From the NCBI GenBank assembly GCA_031281585.1, contig JAITFE010000083.1, positions 1-52,729 on the forward strand: a stretch of DNA of 52,729 nt, in the 5' to 3' direction. Positions within the stretch are counted from its first letter, which is position 1, and each line of letters begins with the position of its first letter. Made by a program: the position numbers and the translations under genes. The notes beneath the pieces are model-generated. The model did no database searches. It saw nothing but the letters and a program-made list of their open reading frames with translations, and was not told the DNA's origin. Source of the DNA: Bifidobacteriaceae bacterium. GTDB taxonomy: Bacteria; Actinomycetota; Actinomycetes; Actinomycetales; WQXJ01. Positions 12,530-22,411 of the stretch are shown here, piece after piece.

Positions 12530-12557
12530 TGGATAGCGGATCCGCGGGCACGCACAA
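12530..12557 (-). promoter_or_regulatory. Likely rho promoter (TTGTGC, 16-base spacer, TATCCA)
   Basis: On the minus strand TTGTGC (12557-12552) and TATCCA (12535-12530) are 16 bases apart. They would give a start near 12523, about 12 bases before the GTG of rho and just upstream of its AAAGG site. The hexamers are only moderate matches. Confidence 0.35.
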
Positions 12558-12759
12558 CTGCGCTGCCAGTTCGGACCCAGGATTAAGCGGCCCGCGCCGT
12601 TCAATTCATCGACGGCGGCCTGCACGCTCGCAAAATATGTTAGCACCATTCGCTGGCAAGGTCGGATGACACGCTGCCATTGGACCGCGAAGCGAGCCAG
12701 CCGCGCCGGGCGCCCGCGGGGCGGAGCCACAGATTCGGCTCCGTGATAGCTTGATCCGC

Positions 12760-15456
12760 GTGGTAGAGAGCACCCCCGAACTCCCAGAAAACTTCCCGAC
12801 CGGCACCAATCCCCCAAGCGCGAACGGCCCGTACGGCGCCGGAGCCTATCCGCCCTTCCCAGACCAGCAGACGTATCCGCCGGCTTATCCGACCGGCCAG
12901 CCGCAGGGCTACCCGGCAGGCCAGCCGCAGGGCTACCCGCCGGGCTATCCGCCAGCCCAGCCGCAGGGCTATCCGCCGCCTGGGCCGCAGAGCTACCCGG
13001 CCGGGTATCCGCCAGCCCCGCCGCAGGGTTATCCGGCCGGCCGGCCGCAAGGCCCCCCGCAGGGGTACCCGCCCAGTTATTCGCAAGCTCAGCCGCAGGG
13101 ATATCCGCCGGGGCCGCCTGCGGGGAAGCCCAAGTCCGGGAGCAAAAGGCCCGGCCGCAAGCGAGCCTGGCCAAAGGTTCTGATTGCCGCCGGGGTGGCG
13201 GCGGTGCTCGCGACCGGAGGGATTGTCTACCTCAAGGTCTGGCGGCCAAACCCAACCGCCGGCCCGTCCGCTTCGCCCGCAGGCGCCGAGGACCAGCTAA
13301 TCGACCCCGCCTACCTGGAGGGTCTGCCGTACGACTTCGACGAGCCCAAGGTCATCAAGCCCACCGACGAGTTCGAAATCAAGTTCGACAAGGACGTGGA
13401 CGTGGACACCTTGGCCGATCAGATCTTCGAGGAGAAGTTCCGGGTCGAGGGCGACCCGTTGCTGGATTCGCGTGGGCCCATGGATTACCGGGGCTTGGTC
13501 GAGATCTACCTCGACCCGCAACTGACCACCGTCGCGCGGGCCGACTTCTTCGGCGGACTGTATGGAGACACCCTCAGCCTGTCACCGCTGCCGGTGATCG
13601 CCTACCAGGCGAGCACCGCGTTGGGCGACAGCTTCCAGGTGTCCGAAGAGCCGACGTGGCAGGAGTCCGACGTGCTGTGGGTCGCCCAGTATTACGACAA
13701 GGCAGGAGCGGAGCTAGACAGGCCGCGAGTCACCCCGTTGATAGTGGACCGCGAAGGCCTTCCCATGGCGAGCCCGGTCGAATCCTTCAACTACAGCCTG
13801 GCCGCCAACGGCGGGATCGATTTCTCCTGGGCCCCGGTCGAAGGCGCAGACGGCTACCTGGTGATGGTCCGAAAAGACGGCGTCCGCACGGTGCGGGACG
13901 ACAAGATGGGCGAACCCAATCCGGAGCCCATGTACACCGTCGCCGCACTGTCCACGACCACCCACGCCAACACCGTGGACGACGCCACGGAGGACAGCGC
14001 GCTCTCCGCTTTCGGCCTGGACCAAAACGAGGTCTTTTGGATCGCCCCGATCAGCGAAGACGACATCGCCCAGAACCGCTCGATGGTTGACGGCGAATAC
14101 GCGGGGATGGTCGACTACACAGACGACTTCGACCTGGCTTACAACGCGAAGCAGATGGTCGGCATTGTCGCCTACGGCAAAGGCGACTCGGTGCTCAGCG
14201 TCCCCCGGTGGCAGCGACTGGACGCGCTGTGGAGCCAACTGCCGATGGCGCTCACCTGGCAGGCGTGGCAGGAACACCGCCAGGCCTGCAAGGATCTGCC
14301 GACGTTTTCGGAGCAGGCGGTGTGCTTTTCCACTCTGCCCGTGACCATGGCAGACGGCCACACCGCCATGGCGCCCGCCAGGTTCGCTGTGGACACCGCC
14401 AGGGTGGAACCCTCGGGCGCAATAGTCGACAGCGTCAAAATCAACTTCGACGCGTTGAGGGTCGAGGTAAAACTGGCCCAGGGCGTGATCACGGACGAGG
14501 TCAGTTTCAGGGACCCGCCCGCCGACTGGGAACGGCAACTTCAGGAAGCCGCCGCGCTCGCGGCCCGCGCAGGCCCGCCAGCCGGGCTCGCCGCGAGCTT
14601 CTCCTACGCCGAAACGGATTGGGAAGAGCTTCTGAAGAACGCGAAAGAACCCTCTTCCGAGTTGCCGGACGTGCCTTATCCGGTCTCCGGCTCCTCCGAC
14701 TACGTCAAATTCGTGGCCGCCAATCTGATGGCGGGCAACTTTGTGCTAGACATCACCAAGTTTGACGACGGCCGCGTGGGCACGCCGACCTTCCAAGACG
14801 TGGTCGAGGAGGCCGTCGCCCAGAATCCCTACATCATTGGGAACCGGGGCGACGGCCGGGTGGTCAAAGAGGGGAACCGGACGCTTGGATACGCCTACGT
14901 TGAGCACGACCCGGACGCCGAAATGCGCCAGGAAAAGCAACAGGCGATCGCCGACCAGGTCGCGGAGGCGATCGACGAGGTCATCACGGACGGCATGTCG
15001 GACCGGGACAAGGCCATGGCCCTGAACAAATGGTTGGCGGGCCATGCCAAATACGACTACGACGCGCTGGCGCTCATCGAGGAGACGGATGACCTAGTCG
15101 CGAGCTTGGCGTTGTTCGTCGACTACCCCAACAACCAAAACGCCTATGGGGTGCTGGTGGAGGGCAAGGGGGTCTGCGCCAGCTACGCGCAAGGCTACAA
15201 GGCGCTCGCCGACGCCGCCGGCCTTCAAGCGGTGGTGGTCACGGGCGTGGTCTTGGACAGCGGCAGCCGTCACGCTTGGAACAAGGTCTTCATGGACGGC
15301 AAGTGGCAAGCGGTGGACCCGACCTGGAATGACGACCCGAACGACTCAGGCGAGGAGCTGAGCAAGTACTTCGGGGTCACCGACGATTCCTTGGGACGGA
15401 CGCTCGACAACGACTGGCTGGTCGACTCGAAGATCGCGGAGCACGCCGCCGTCTAG
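12760..15456 (+). CDS. Membrane-anchored transglutaminase-like protein with PQGYP-repeat cytoplasmic tail
   Basis: About 898 residues. Residues 1-130 are a Pro/Gln/Gly/Tyr-rich tail with many copies of a PQGYP unit. One membrane segment follows (about 140-160, AAGVAAVLATGGIVYLKVW) after a basic stretch, then a large outside domain. The C-terminal 130 residues are a transglutaminase-like cysteine-protease fold: candidate triad C806 in GVCASYAQGYK, H838 in SRHAWNKV and D853 in VDPTWND. Proteins of this type act on the cell envelope, as peptidases or cross-linkers, but the substrate is unknown. GTG at 12760 is preferred because TAGCTT lies 7 bases before it (leaderless pattern); TTG at 12751 is the alternative. 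Confidence 0.8.
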   Translation: MVESTPELPENFPTGTNPPSANGPYGAGAYPPFPDQQTYPPAYPTGQPQGYPAGQPQGYPPGYPPAQPQGYPPPGPQSYPAGYPPAPPQGYPAGRPQGPPQGYPPSYSQAQPQGYPPGPPAGKPKSGSKRPGRKRAWPKVLIAAGVAAVLATGGIVYLKVWRPNPTAGPSASPAGAEDQLIDPAYLEGLPYDFDEPKVIKPTDEFEIKFDKDVDVDTLADQIFEEKFRVEGDPLLDSRGPMDYRGLVEIYLDPQLTTVARADFFGGLYGDTLSLSPLPVIAYQASTALGDSFQVSEEPTWQESDVLWVAQYYDKAGAELDRPRVTPLIVDREGLPMASPVESFNYSLAANGGIDFSWAPVEGADGYLVMVRKDGVRTVRDDKMGEPNPEPMYTVAALSTTTHANTVDDATEDSALSAFGLDQNEVFWIAPISEDDIAQNRSMVDGEYAGMVDYTDDFDLAYNAKQMVGIVAYGKGDSVLSVPRWQRLDALWSQLPMALTWQAWQEHRQACKDLPTFSEQAVCFSTLPVTMADGHTAMAPARFAVDTARVEPSGAIVDSVKINFDALRVEVKLAQGVITDEVSFRDPPADWERQLQEAAALAARAGPPAGLAASFSYAETDWEELLKNAKEPSSELPDVPYPVSGSSDYVKFVAANLMAGNFVLDITKFDDGRVGTPTFQDVVEEAVAQNPYIIGNRGDGRVVKEGNRTLGYAYVEHDPDAEMRQEKQQAIADQVAEAIDEVITDGMSDRDKAMALNKWLAGHAKYDYDALALIEETDDLVASLALFVDYPNNQNAYGVLVEGKGVCASYAQGYKALADAAGLQAVVVTGVVLDSGSRHAWNKVFMDGKWQAVDPTWNDDPNDSGEELSKYFGVTDDSLGRTLDNDWLVDSKIAEHAAV
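12893..13128 (+). repeat. Coding repeats for PQGYP units
   Basis: About ten imperfect copies of a 15-30 base unit built on CCGCAGGGCTACCCG encode the proline/tyrosine-rich tail of the transglutaminase-like protein. Such tracts change length easily by slippage or recombination. Confidence 0.8.
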
Positions 15457-15465
15457 CGCCGGCGC

Positions 15466-16197
15466 CTACAACAGGGCGCGCAGGTCGTCGATCACTACAG
15501 TGGCCCCGGCCGCGCGCAGCGCTTGGGCGCCGACCCCTCGGTCCACGCCCACCACCAGGCCGAAGGTGCCCGCCCGGCCCGCCTCGACGCCGGAAATGGC
15601 GTCCTCCACCACGGCGGCGGCGCCGGCCGGGACGCCAAAGTGACGCGCCGCGTACAAGAAAGTCTCCGGGGAGGGCTTGCCCGCCAGATGCCGGCGGGCC
15701 GCCAGAACGCCGTCGACGATCAGGCCGAAACGGCCGGCCAGCCCGGCCGCCTGAAGCACCGGAACCGCGTTCTTCGAAGAAGACACGACCGCAAGCCGTT
15801 TGCCCGCCGCCGCGAGCGCGTCCAGCACTTCCACGGTGCCCGGATACGGGTCCACGCCGCCCTCGGCCAGCAGGCGCGCGAATTCGGCGTTCTTGCGGTT
15901 GCCGAGCGCGCCGACCGAGCCGTCTCCCGGCGGATCGGAAATCGAGCCGAACGGCAAACGGACGCCCCGCGACTCCAGCACGGAGGCGACGCCCTCGAAG
16001 CGCGGCTTGCCGTCGATGTACCGGAAATAGTCGTCATCCGAGTACGGGGCGAAAACGGTACCGTCCCCGTTTTTGGGGTCTTCTAGGAACGGGCCGATCG
16101 TGGCCGCCCACGCCCGGCGGTGCAGATCCGCGGTCGGAGTCAGCACGCCGTCCAGGTCGAACAAGAACGCGTCAATCCCAGGCCACAATTCGCGCAT
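15466..16197 (-). CDS. HAD-superfamily hydrolase, beta-phosphoglucomutase-like
   Basis: A 243-residue HAD enzyme of the beta-phosphoglucomutase group. All four HAD motifs are visible: DLDGVLTP with nucleophile D14 and acid/base D16, VVSSSKN (motif II), GKPSPETF (motif III) and VVEDAISGVEAG (motif IV). The family interconverts beta-glucose 1- and 6-phosphate or hydrolyses sugar phosphates. ATG at 16197 is chosen since GAGGGG lies 10 bases upstream; GTG at 16203 is also possible. It follows thrB on the same strand and converges with the transglutaminase-like gene, 9 bases apart. No disaccharide phosphorylase is nearby to support a trehalose or maltose pathway. Confidence 0.85.
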   Translation of the reverse strand: MRELWPGIDAFLFDLDGVLTPTADLHRRAWAATIGPFLEDPKNGDGTVFAPYSDDDYFRYIDGKPRFEGVASVLESRGVRLPFGSISDPPGDGSVGALGNRKNAEFARLLAEGGVDPYPGTVEVLDALAAAGKRLAVVSSSKNAVPVLQAAGLAGRFGLIVDGVLAARRHLAGKPSPETFLYAARHFGVPAGAAAVVEDAISGVEAGRAGTFGLVVGVDRGVGAQALRAAGATVVIDDLRALL

Positions 16198-16231
16198 GCG
16201 CACATTTCCCCTCAACTTGTTAAGCCAGACT

Positions 16232-17122
16232 TCAGTCGACGCGAGCCACGCTGCCGCCTTGGGCGGCGATCGCCAAACGCTGGAAGCGCCAACCGCTCGG
16301 CTCCGGCACCTGGTCCGGGTCGGTCGTCAACACCAACACCGCCGGCCCCGCGCCGGAGATGACCGCCGCGAAGCCCTCCCGGCGCAAGTCCGCCACCAGG
16401 TGGGTGGTCGCGGGCATGACCTCCGCCCGGTACGGCTCATGCAACCGGTCCTCAGTCGCGTCGAACAGCAGCGACGGGTCGGACGCCAGCGCGTGCACCA
16501 GCAGGGCGGCGCGGGAGACGTTAAACGCCGCGTCCACATGCGGCACCCGCACCGGCAGCGCGGAGCGCGCCACCGCCGTCGCCACCACGCCGTCCGGGAT
16601 CAGCGCGACCGCCGAAATGGCCGGATCAATCTGCAAGGGTGCCGCTTTTGGCTGCTTCCCCGCCATCCACGCGACCGTGGCGCCCCCGAAGACCGCCGGC
16701 GCGGCGTTGTCCGGGTGGCCCTCATAGCCGGCGGTGAACTGGAACACTCGCCCGGCGTTCAAAACGGACGGGTTGGCGATCAGCCCGCGCGCGATCAGCG
16801 CCCCCGCCGCGACCGCCGCCGCCGACGAGCCCAACCCCTTGCCCTGCGGAATGCGGTTGAAGCAGTTCAGCTCCAGATTGACGGGCGGCGCGCCCACCGC
16901 CTCCAGCGCGCGGTGCGCGGAGCGCAACACCAAATGCGACTCGTCCTCCGGCAACACGCCGGCGCCTTCCCCGTGCACCGTCACATGTGACGGGCCCGCG
17001 CCGGCGCGCGCCTCAATCTGGTCCCACAACTCCAGGGCCAGCCCCAGCGAATCGAACCCCGATCCCAGATTTGCGCTGGTGGCGGGCACTTTCACCACCA
17101 CGTGATCGGCCGCGAAACGCAT
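16232..17122 (-). CDS. thrB: Homoserine kinase
   Basis: Phosphorylates homoserine on the way to threonine. The 296-residue GHMP-family kinase has the N-terminal PATSANLGSGFDSLGLAL segment (13-30), the ATP loop PQGKGLGSSAAA at 92-103, and the C-terminal GAGPAVLVL motif. It begins at ATG 5 bases after the hom stop, so the two are co-transcribed. thrC, which often lies between hom and thrB in actinobacteria, is absent from this cluster. Confidence 0.95.
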   Translation of the reverse strand: MRFAADHVVVKVPATSANLGSGFDSLGLALELWDQIEARAGAGPSHVTVHGEGAGVLPEDESHLVLRSAHRALEAVGAPPVNLELNCFNRIPQGKGLGSSAAAVAAGALIARGLIANPSVLNAGRVFQFTAGYEGHPDNAAPAVFGGATVAWMAGKQPKAAPLQIDPAISAVALIPDGVVATAVARSALPVRVPHVDAAFNVSRAALLVHALASDPSLLFDATEDRLHEPYRAEVMPATTHLVADLRREGFAAVISGAGPAVLVLTTDPDQVPEPSGWRFQRLAIAAQGGSVARVD

Positions 17123-17127
17123 CGCCG

Positions 17128-18435
17128 CTATTCCCCTTCGACCCGCAGCACACCCGCCACCTGCTCCACGGCGTCGAGTCCCGCCACCGCCGCCACCGTT
17201 TTCTGCAGCGCCCCCTCACGGGCCTGGTGGGTGACCACCGTCAGGTCCGCCAGCCCCCTGCCGTGCGAGCCGGGCGTCTGCCGGACCGCCTCGATCGAGA
17301 CGTCCTCGCCCGCGATCACCTTGGAAACGGCCGCAAGCACCCCCGGTTGGTCCTTGACCACCAACCGGATTTGGAACCTGGTCAGGGCCTCCGAGACCGG
17401 CAAAGCGGGCAGGCGGAGATAGGTCGACTCGCCCGGCCCGCGCGTGCCCGCCACCTTGTGGCGCGCCACGGTCACCAAGTCGCCCACCACCGCCGATGCC
17501 GTGGGGCGGCCCCCAGCCCCCCGCCCGTAGAACATCAACTCGCCCGCAGCCTCGGCCTCCACGTAGATGGCGTTGAAAGCGCCCCGCACCGACGCCAGCG
17601 GGTGCGAGGCGGGCACCAGCGCGGGATGCACCCGCGCGATCACCCCTTGCGACCCGCGCCGCTCGACAATGGCCAACAGCTTGATGACATGGCCGGTGGC
17701 GGCCGCTGCGGCGACGTCGGCGGCGGTGACGCGGGCGATGCCCTCCCGGTAGACGTCATCGGCGGAAATACGGGTGTGGAACGCCAAGGAGGCCAAAATG
17801 GCGGCTTTCGAGGCGGCATCGTACCCCTCGACGTCTGCGGTCGGGTCGGCTTCGGCGTAACCCAATTCCTGGGCCTGGCGGACCACGTCGGCCAAGTCCA
17901 GACCCTCCGTGGTCATCCGGTCCAAGACGTAGTTGGTGGTCCCGTTGACAATGCCCAGGATCCGGGTGATCGTGTCGCCCGCCAGCGACTCGCGGATCGG
18001 CCGCAAGATCGGGATGGCGCCGCCCACCGCGGCCTCGAAGTAGAGGTCCACGCCGGCTTGTTCGGCGGCATCGTAAAGCTCGGGGCCGTGCGAGGCCAAC
18101 AGGGCCTTGTTCGCCGTCACCACCGAGGCGCCCGACTCGAAAGCCGCCAAAATGGCGGAGCGGGCGGGTTCGATCCCGCCCAGCAACTCGACCACCACGT
18201 CGGCCTGGCGGGCCAGGGCGACCGGGTCCTCGGTCAGCAGCGCCGGGTCCAGACCGGCCGCCCCCGGGGGCAGCGGCACGGCCTTCTCCTTGACCGCCAC
18301 GCCGACCAACTCCAGCGGCGCGCCCACGCGCGAGCGCAGGTCGGGGGCCGAACCGAGGAGCAGCCGAACCACTTCGCTGCCAACGGTGCCGCAGCCGAGC
18401 ACGGCGATCTTGATGGGACGGAAAGCTTGGCTCAC
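17128..18435 (-). CDS. hom: Homoserine dehydrogenase
   Basis: Reduces aspartate semialdehyde to homoserine at the branch to threonine and methionine. The 435-residue protein has the N-terminal nucleotide-binding motif GCGTVG at 14-19, the catalytic domain with VTANKALLA and the NGTTNYVLDRM segment, and a C-terminal ACT domain (about 350-430), the usual site of threonine feedback. It starts at GTG with AAGGAG 5 bases upstream. It lies between lysA and thrB in a minus-strand aspartate-family cluster. Confidence 0.96.
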   Translation of the reverse strand: MSQAFRPIKIAVLGCGTVGSEVVRLLLGSAPDLRSRVGAPLELVGVAVKEKAVPLPPGAAGLDPALLTEDPVALARQADVVVELLGGIEPARSAILAAFESGASVVTANKALLASHGPELYDAAEQAGVDLYFEAAVGGAIPILRPIRESLAGDTITRILGIVNGTTNYVLDRMTTEGLDLADVVRQAQELGYAEADPTADVEGYDAASKAAILASLAFHTRISADDVYREGIARVTAADVAAAAATGHVIKLLAIVERRGSQGVIARVHPALVPASHPLASVRGAFNAIYVEAEAAGELMFYGRGAGGRPTASAVVGDLVTVARHKVAGTRGPGESTYLRLPALPVSEALTRFQIRLVVKDQPGVLAAVSKVIAGEDVSIEAVRQTPGSHGRGLADLTVVTHQAREGALQKTVAAVAGLDAVEQVAGVLRVEGE

Positions 18436-18534
18436 TGGGACTCCTTGCCGGTGCGGGTGAACGGTGTTTGGACCGATGGGATTGTTTGGTGCTAATGCGA
18501 GCTTATTACCTGCGCGGGCGCCGCCCGGCGCGGC

Positions 18535-19950
18535 CTAGGCGTAGAGGTCGCGGGCCAACAGGTCCTCCATTGACTCGCGGCGGACCAACACGGTCAACAG
18601 GCCGTCCCGCACGGCGGCGATGGGCGGGCGCGGGATCGCGTTGTAATTGGAGGACATCGAGTGGCAGTAGGCGCCCGTGACCGGGACCGCCAACAGGTCG
18701 CCGGCGGCGATGTCGGCCGGCAGGTATTCGTCCTTGACCACTATGTCCCCCGACTCGCAGTGCTTCCCGACCACCCTCGCCAGGCGCGGGGACGCCGTCG
18801 AATAGCGGGAGGCCAGCGTGGCGGAATAGTCCGCGCCGTACAGGGCGGTGCGGATGTTGTCGCTCATCCCCCCGTCGACCGACACGTAAAGCCTGGTGAA
18901 ACCGCCGTCAAGCAAGACGGGTTTGACGGTGCCGACCGTGTACAGCGTGACGCCGGCGGGCGCCGCGATGGCCCGGCCCGGCTCCACCGTCACGTGCGGG
19001 GTGGCCACGCCCTCGGCGCGGCACTCGCGTTCCAGGTGGGCAGCCATGTTGGCGGCGATGGTCGCCGGGTCCAGCGGGTCGTGGCCGGTGGTGTAGGCCA
19101 CGCCGAACCCGCCGCCCAAACCCAATTCGGGGAGGGTCAGGCCGTGCTCCCGTTCGACGCGCGCGGTCAGGCGGGCCATCCGGCCCATGGTCAACTGGAA
19201 CGCCTCCGTGTCGAAGATCTGCGACCCGATGTGGGTGTGGAAGCCCCTGAAGTTCAGGTTCGGCTGGGCGGCCAGCCTTGCCGCGCCCTCCTCCGCCGAG
19301 CCGTCCGCCACCGACAAGCCGAACTTCTGGTCCTCGTGGGAGGTGGCGATGTACTCATGCGTGTGGGCCTCGATCCCGATGGAGCACCGCAGCATCACGT
19401 CTGGTTCGTGTCCCTGGGCCGCCGCCAGGCGGGCCACCTGGTCGATCTCCGCCAAAGAGTCGATCACGATCAGGTCGACCCCCACCCCCATGGCGAATTC
19501 CAGTTCCGCGTCCGATTTGTTCGAGCCGTGGAAGGTGACCTGCTGGGGGGCTATGCCGCCGCGCAGGACGATGTCCAACTCGCCCCCGGAGCACACGTCC
19601 ACCGCTAGCCCGTCCTCGGCCAGCCAGCGGGCTATTCCCACTGTGATCAGCGCCTTCGCGGCGTAATGGACGCGCGCGCCGGCGAGGGGGGCGAAGGCCT
19701 GGCCGAACGCGTCGGCGAAGCCCTTGGCGCGGGCGCGGAAATCCTCCTCGTCGATCACGTAGGCGGGGGTGCCGACCTGGGCGGCGATCTCCTGGACCGT
19801 CAGGCCGCCGATTCGGAGCACGCCGTCCTTGTCTTTGAGGGCGTTTCCCGGCCAGATCGGCTGCAAGAGGGCGTTGACGTCCTGGGGCACCTCCAACCAG
19901 GCCGGCGCCCGCCCCTGGGCGTGCAGCGAGCCGGCTTCATGCGTCGACAT
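18535..19950 (-). CDS. lysA: Diaminopimelate decarboxylase
   Basis: Last step of lysine synthesis: meso-diaminopimelate to lysine. The 471-residue PLP enzyme has the PLP lysine K99 in VHYAAKAL, the phosphate-binding LGLGGGFGVAY loop, and the CESGDIV segment that supplies an active-site cysteine from the other subunit. ATG at 19950 is chosen because GGAGAGG lies 8 bases upstream. An in-frame GTG at 19956 overlaps the argS stop as GTGA, but lies too close to that site. The order argS-lysA-hom-thrB is typical for actinobacteria. Confidence 0.96.
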   Translation of the reverse strand: MSTHEAGSLHAQGRAPAWLEVPQDVNALLQPIWPGNALKDKDGVLRIGGLTVQEIAAQVGTPAYVIDEEDFRARAKGFADAFGQAFAPLAGARVHYAAKALITVGIARWLAEDGLAVDVCSGGELDIVLRGGIAPQQVTFHGSNKSDAELEFAMGVGVDLIVIDSLAEIDQVARLAAAQGHEPDVMLRCSIGIEAHTHEYIATSHEDQKFGLSVADGSAEEGAARLAAQPNLNFRGFHTHIGSQIFDTEAFQLTMGRMARLTARVEREHGLTLPELGLGGGFGVAYTTGHDPLDPATIAANMAAHLERECRAEGVATPHVTVEPGRAIAAPAGVTLYTVGTVKPVLLDGGFTRLYVSVDGGMSDNIRTALYGADYSATLASRYSTASPRLARVVGKHCESGDIVVKDEYLPADIAAGDLLAVPVTGAYCHSMSSNYNAIPRPPIAAVRDGLLTVLVRRESMEDLLARDLYA

Positions 19951-19952
19951 GG

Positions 19953-21614
19953 TCACATCCTCTCCGGGGCGGTCACGCCCAGCAGCCCCAGGCCGCTGGC
20001 CAAGACCTGGCCGGTCGCGTCATTCAGCCACAGCCTTGTGCGGTGGACGTCCGTGATCGGCTCATCCGCGAACGGGATGACCCGGCGCTGGTCGTACCAC
20101 TTGTGATACGCGCTGGCGAGCGCCTCCAGGTAGCGAGCCACACGGTGCGGCTCGCGCAACTGGGCGGCCTGCGCCACGACCTCCGGGAACTGGGCCAACT
20201 GGCCCAGCAGGACCGCCTCCGATTCGTGGTCCAGGGTTTCCGGGGCGAAGCCGTCCGCCCTGGCGACCCCCGCCTGGGCCGCGTTGCGGCCAACCGAACA
20301 GGTCCGCGCGTGGGCGTATTGGACGTAGTAGACGGGGTTCTCATTGGATTGCGACGCCCACAGGCCCAAGTCGATCTCCAACGACGAGTCGATCGACGAG
20401 CGCACCAGCGCGTAACGCGCCGCGTCCACCCCCACCGCGTCCGTCAAGTCCTCAAGGGTCACCACCGTGCCCGCCCGCTTCGACATCTTGACCGGCTGGC
20501 CGTCCTTGACCAGGAAGACCAGTTGGCCGATCAACACCTCGACCCGGTCCGGGTCGTCCCCCAAGGCCGCCGCCGCCGCTTTCAGCCTGGCGATGTAGCC
20601 GTGGTGGTCCGCCCCCAACAGGTAGACCGCCCGGTCCGCCCCGCGGCCCCGCTTGTTCTTGAAATAGGCGATGTCGCCCGCTATGTAGGCCGCCTGGCCG
20701 TCCGATTTGATGACCACCCGGTCCTTGTCGTCGCCGTAGTCGCTGGACGCCAGCCACCACGCGCCGTCGCTTTCGTAAAGCCGGCCGTTCTGTTTGAGTT
20801 GCCCGATCACGTCCGCGACCTCACCCGAGTCATGCAGCGACTGTTCGTGGAAGTAGACGTCGAAGTCCACGCCGAAACCGTGCAAGGTCCGCTTGATCTC
20901 TTCGAACATGGCCTCGACGCCGTCCGCGCGGAAGCCCTCCAACTGCTCCTCGCTTGGCCTGCGCGTGATGTCCGGTTCGTGTTTCACAATCGCCTGGGCG
21001 ATGTCCTCGATGTACTGGCCGCCATACCCGTCCTCGGGTGTCGGCTCGCCGTGGGCCGCCGCCATCAGGGAACGCGCGAACCGGTCGATCTGCGCGCCGT
21101 GGTCGTTGAAGTAGTACTCGCGGACAACCTTGGCGCCCTGGGCCTCCATGACCCTCGCGATCGAATCCCCCACCGCCGCCCAGCGGGCGCCCGCCAAATG
21201 CAGGGGGCCGGTCGGATTGGCGGAGACGAACTCCAGGTTGACGGTTTCACCCTTCAGGGCCGCCGCCCGGCCGTACTCGCTCCCCGCCTCCACGATCTCT
21301 TTGGCCAGCGCGCCGGCGGCGGCTTTCGCCAAGGTGATGTTTATGAAACCGGGGCCGGCCACGTCGACTGAGGCGACGGCATCGTGCGCGGAAATGTATT
21401 TCGCCAAAACGGCGGCGAACTCCCTGGGGGGCAGGCCCGCGCGCTTGGCCAGCTGCAACGCCACATTGGTCGACCAGTCGCCGTGTTCGCGCTGGCGGGG
21501 GCGCTCGACCCTGACCTGGTCGGGTAGCGCGGCGGGGTCCAGCGGCAACGCGGCCTGGGCCACGGCTTGCCTCAAGGCCAGGCCCAGGGCCTGGGAAAGC
21601 TCTGCGGGAGTCAC
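19953..21614 (-). CDS. argS: Arginyl-tRNA synthetase
   Basis: Charges tRNA-Arg. The 553-residue class I enzyme has the N-terminal ArgRS domain with the NVALQLAK segment near residue 50, [20 protein letters not shown] at 131-150 (a HIGH-type motif read as HLAG), KMSKRAGT in the second signature loop, and the DALR anticodon-binding domain at the C-terminus. The GTG start has no ribosome site, but TAGCAT lies exactly 6 bases before it, so a leaderless mRNA is likely. It is divergent from the FadR-type regulator. Confidence 0.95.
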   Translation of the reverse strand: MTPAELSQALGLALRQAVAQAALPLDPAALPDQVRVERPRQREHGDWSTNVALQLAKRAGLPPREFAAVLAKYISAHDAVASVDVAGPGFINITLAKAAAGALAKEIVEAGSEYGRAAALKGETVNLEFVSANPTGPLHLAGARWAAVGDSIARVMEAQGAKVVREYYFNDHGAQIDRFARSLMAAAHGEPTPEDGYGGQYIEDIAQAIVKHEPDITRRPSEEQLEGFRADGVEAMFEEIKRTLHGFGVDFDVYFHEQSLHDSGEVADVIGQLKQNGRLYESDGAWWLASSDYGDDKDRVVIKSDGQAAYIAGDIAYFKNKRGRGADRAVYLLGADHHGYIARLKAAAAALGDDPDRVEVLIGQLVFLVKDGQPVKMSKRAGTVVTLEDLTDAVGVDAARYALVRSSIDSSLEIDLGLWASQSNENPVYYVQYAHARTCSVGRNAAQAGVARADGFAPETLDHESEAVLLGQLAQFPEVVAQAAQLREPHRVARYLEALASAYHKWYDQRRVIPFADEPITDVHRTRLWLNDATGQVLASGLGLLGVTAPERM

Positions 21615-21670
21615 CGGGCAATGCTACTAGGGCCGCCGGCGTGCCTGGATTGGTGTGTTTGGATTGGAGG

Positions 21671-22345
21671 GTGTCGGAGCAGCCGCCGGAACGCCGGATC
21701 GGACTGATCGACCAGGTCGCCGAGGACATGCGCGAACAGATCGTGTCCGGGGCCTGGCCGGTCGGCACCCGCATACCCACCGAGCCGGAGTTGGCCGCGC
21801 TGGCCGGGACCGGGCGCAACACCGTGCGCGAGGCGGTGCAGGCGCTGGTCCACGCCGGGTTGCTGGAACGCCGCCAGGGGTCCGGGACGTACGTGATCTC
21901 CGCCTCGGAGCTGCCAACCGTGATGGAGCGGCAATTCGCGTGCGCGTCCCAAAGGGACGTGCTGGAGGTGCGCCAGGCCCTGGAGATCGTGGCGGCCTCG
22001 CTGGCGGCGCGGCGGCGGACGCCTGAACAGGTCGAAAACTTGCGCTCGTTGCTTCGCGCCCGTTCTGCGGCGGTGGCTGAGCACGACCTGGATTTGATGG
22101 TGGAGACGGACATGCGCCTGCACCGGTTCATCGCGGAGATCGCGGGGAACCCCGTGTTGGCGGAGCTTTACGCCACGGTGTTGGGGGCGGTCGCGGACAA
22201 CGTGCGCTACAACTTCGAGCGCCTGGGGTCGCGCGGCGACTCCCACTTGGGCCTGGTGGAGGCCATCGCCTCCGGCGACCCGGCGCGGGCCGGCCGGGAG
22301 ATCGAGGCGTACTTGGCGCAGATGGCGGAGCCGGATTCGGACTGA
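21671..22345 (+). CDS. FadR-type GntR transcription regulator
   Basis: About 224 residues: an N-terminal winged helix (residues 10-75) with the GntR pattern VGTRIPTEPELAALAGTGRN followed by TVREAVQALVHAGLLERRQG, and a C-terminal all-helical FCD domain with the metal-binding histidine positions (DMRLHRFI and SHLGLVEAI) characteristic of FadR-subfamily regulators. These sense small acids or sugar acids. The open frame begins at 21641, but the first ten codons look non-coding; GTG at 21671 is preferred. It is divergent from argS, and no metabolic gene is next to it, so the target is unclear. Confidence 0.85.
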   Translation: MSEQPPERRIGLIDQVAEDMREQIVSGAWPVGTRIPTEPELAALAGTGRNTVREAVQALVHAGLLERRQGSGTYVISASELPTVMERQFACASQRDVLEVRQALEIVAASLAARRRTPEQVENLRSLLRARSAAVAEHDLDLMVETDMRLHRFIAEIAGNPVLAELYATVLGAVADNVRYNFERLGSRGDSHLGLVEAIASGDPARAGREIEAYLAQMAEPDSD

Positions 22346-22411
22346 TTTGTGGTTGGCGGACTGCGCTGGCGGCGGGACCCGGATAGAGAATTACGCTCTA
22401 TGCTTCGGGGC

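Noticed and set aside
16051-16080. Insertion of an extra element in the HAD gene
   Set aside because: The encoded residues read on without a break and the enzyme motifs are complete; only the shared 17-base word is reported.
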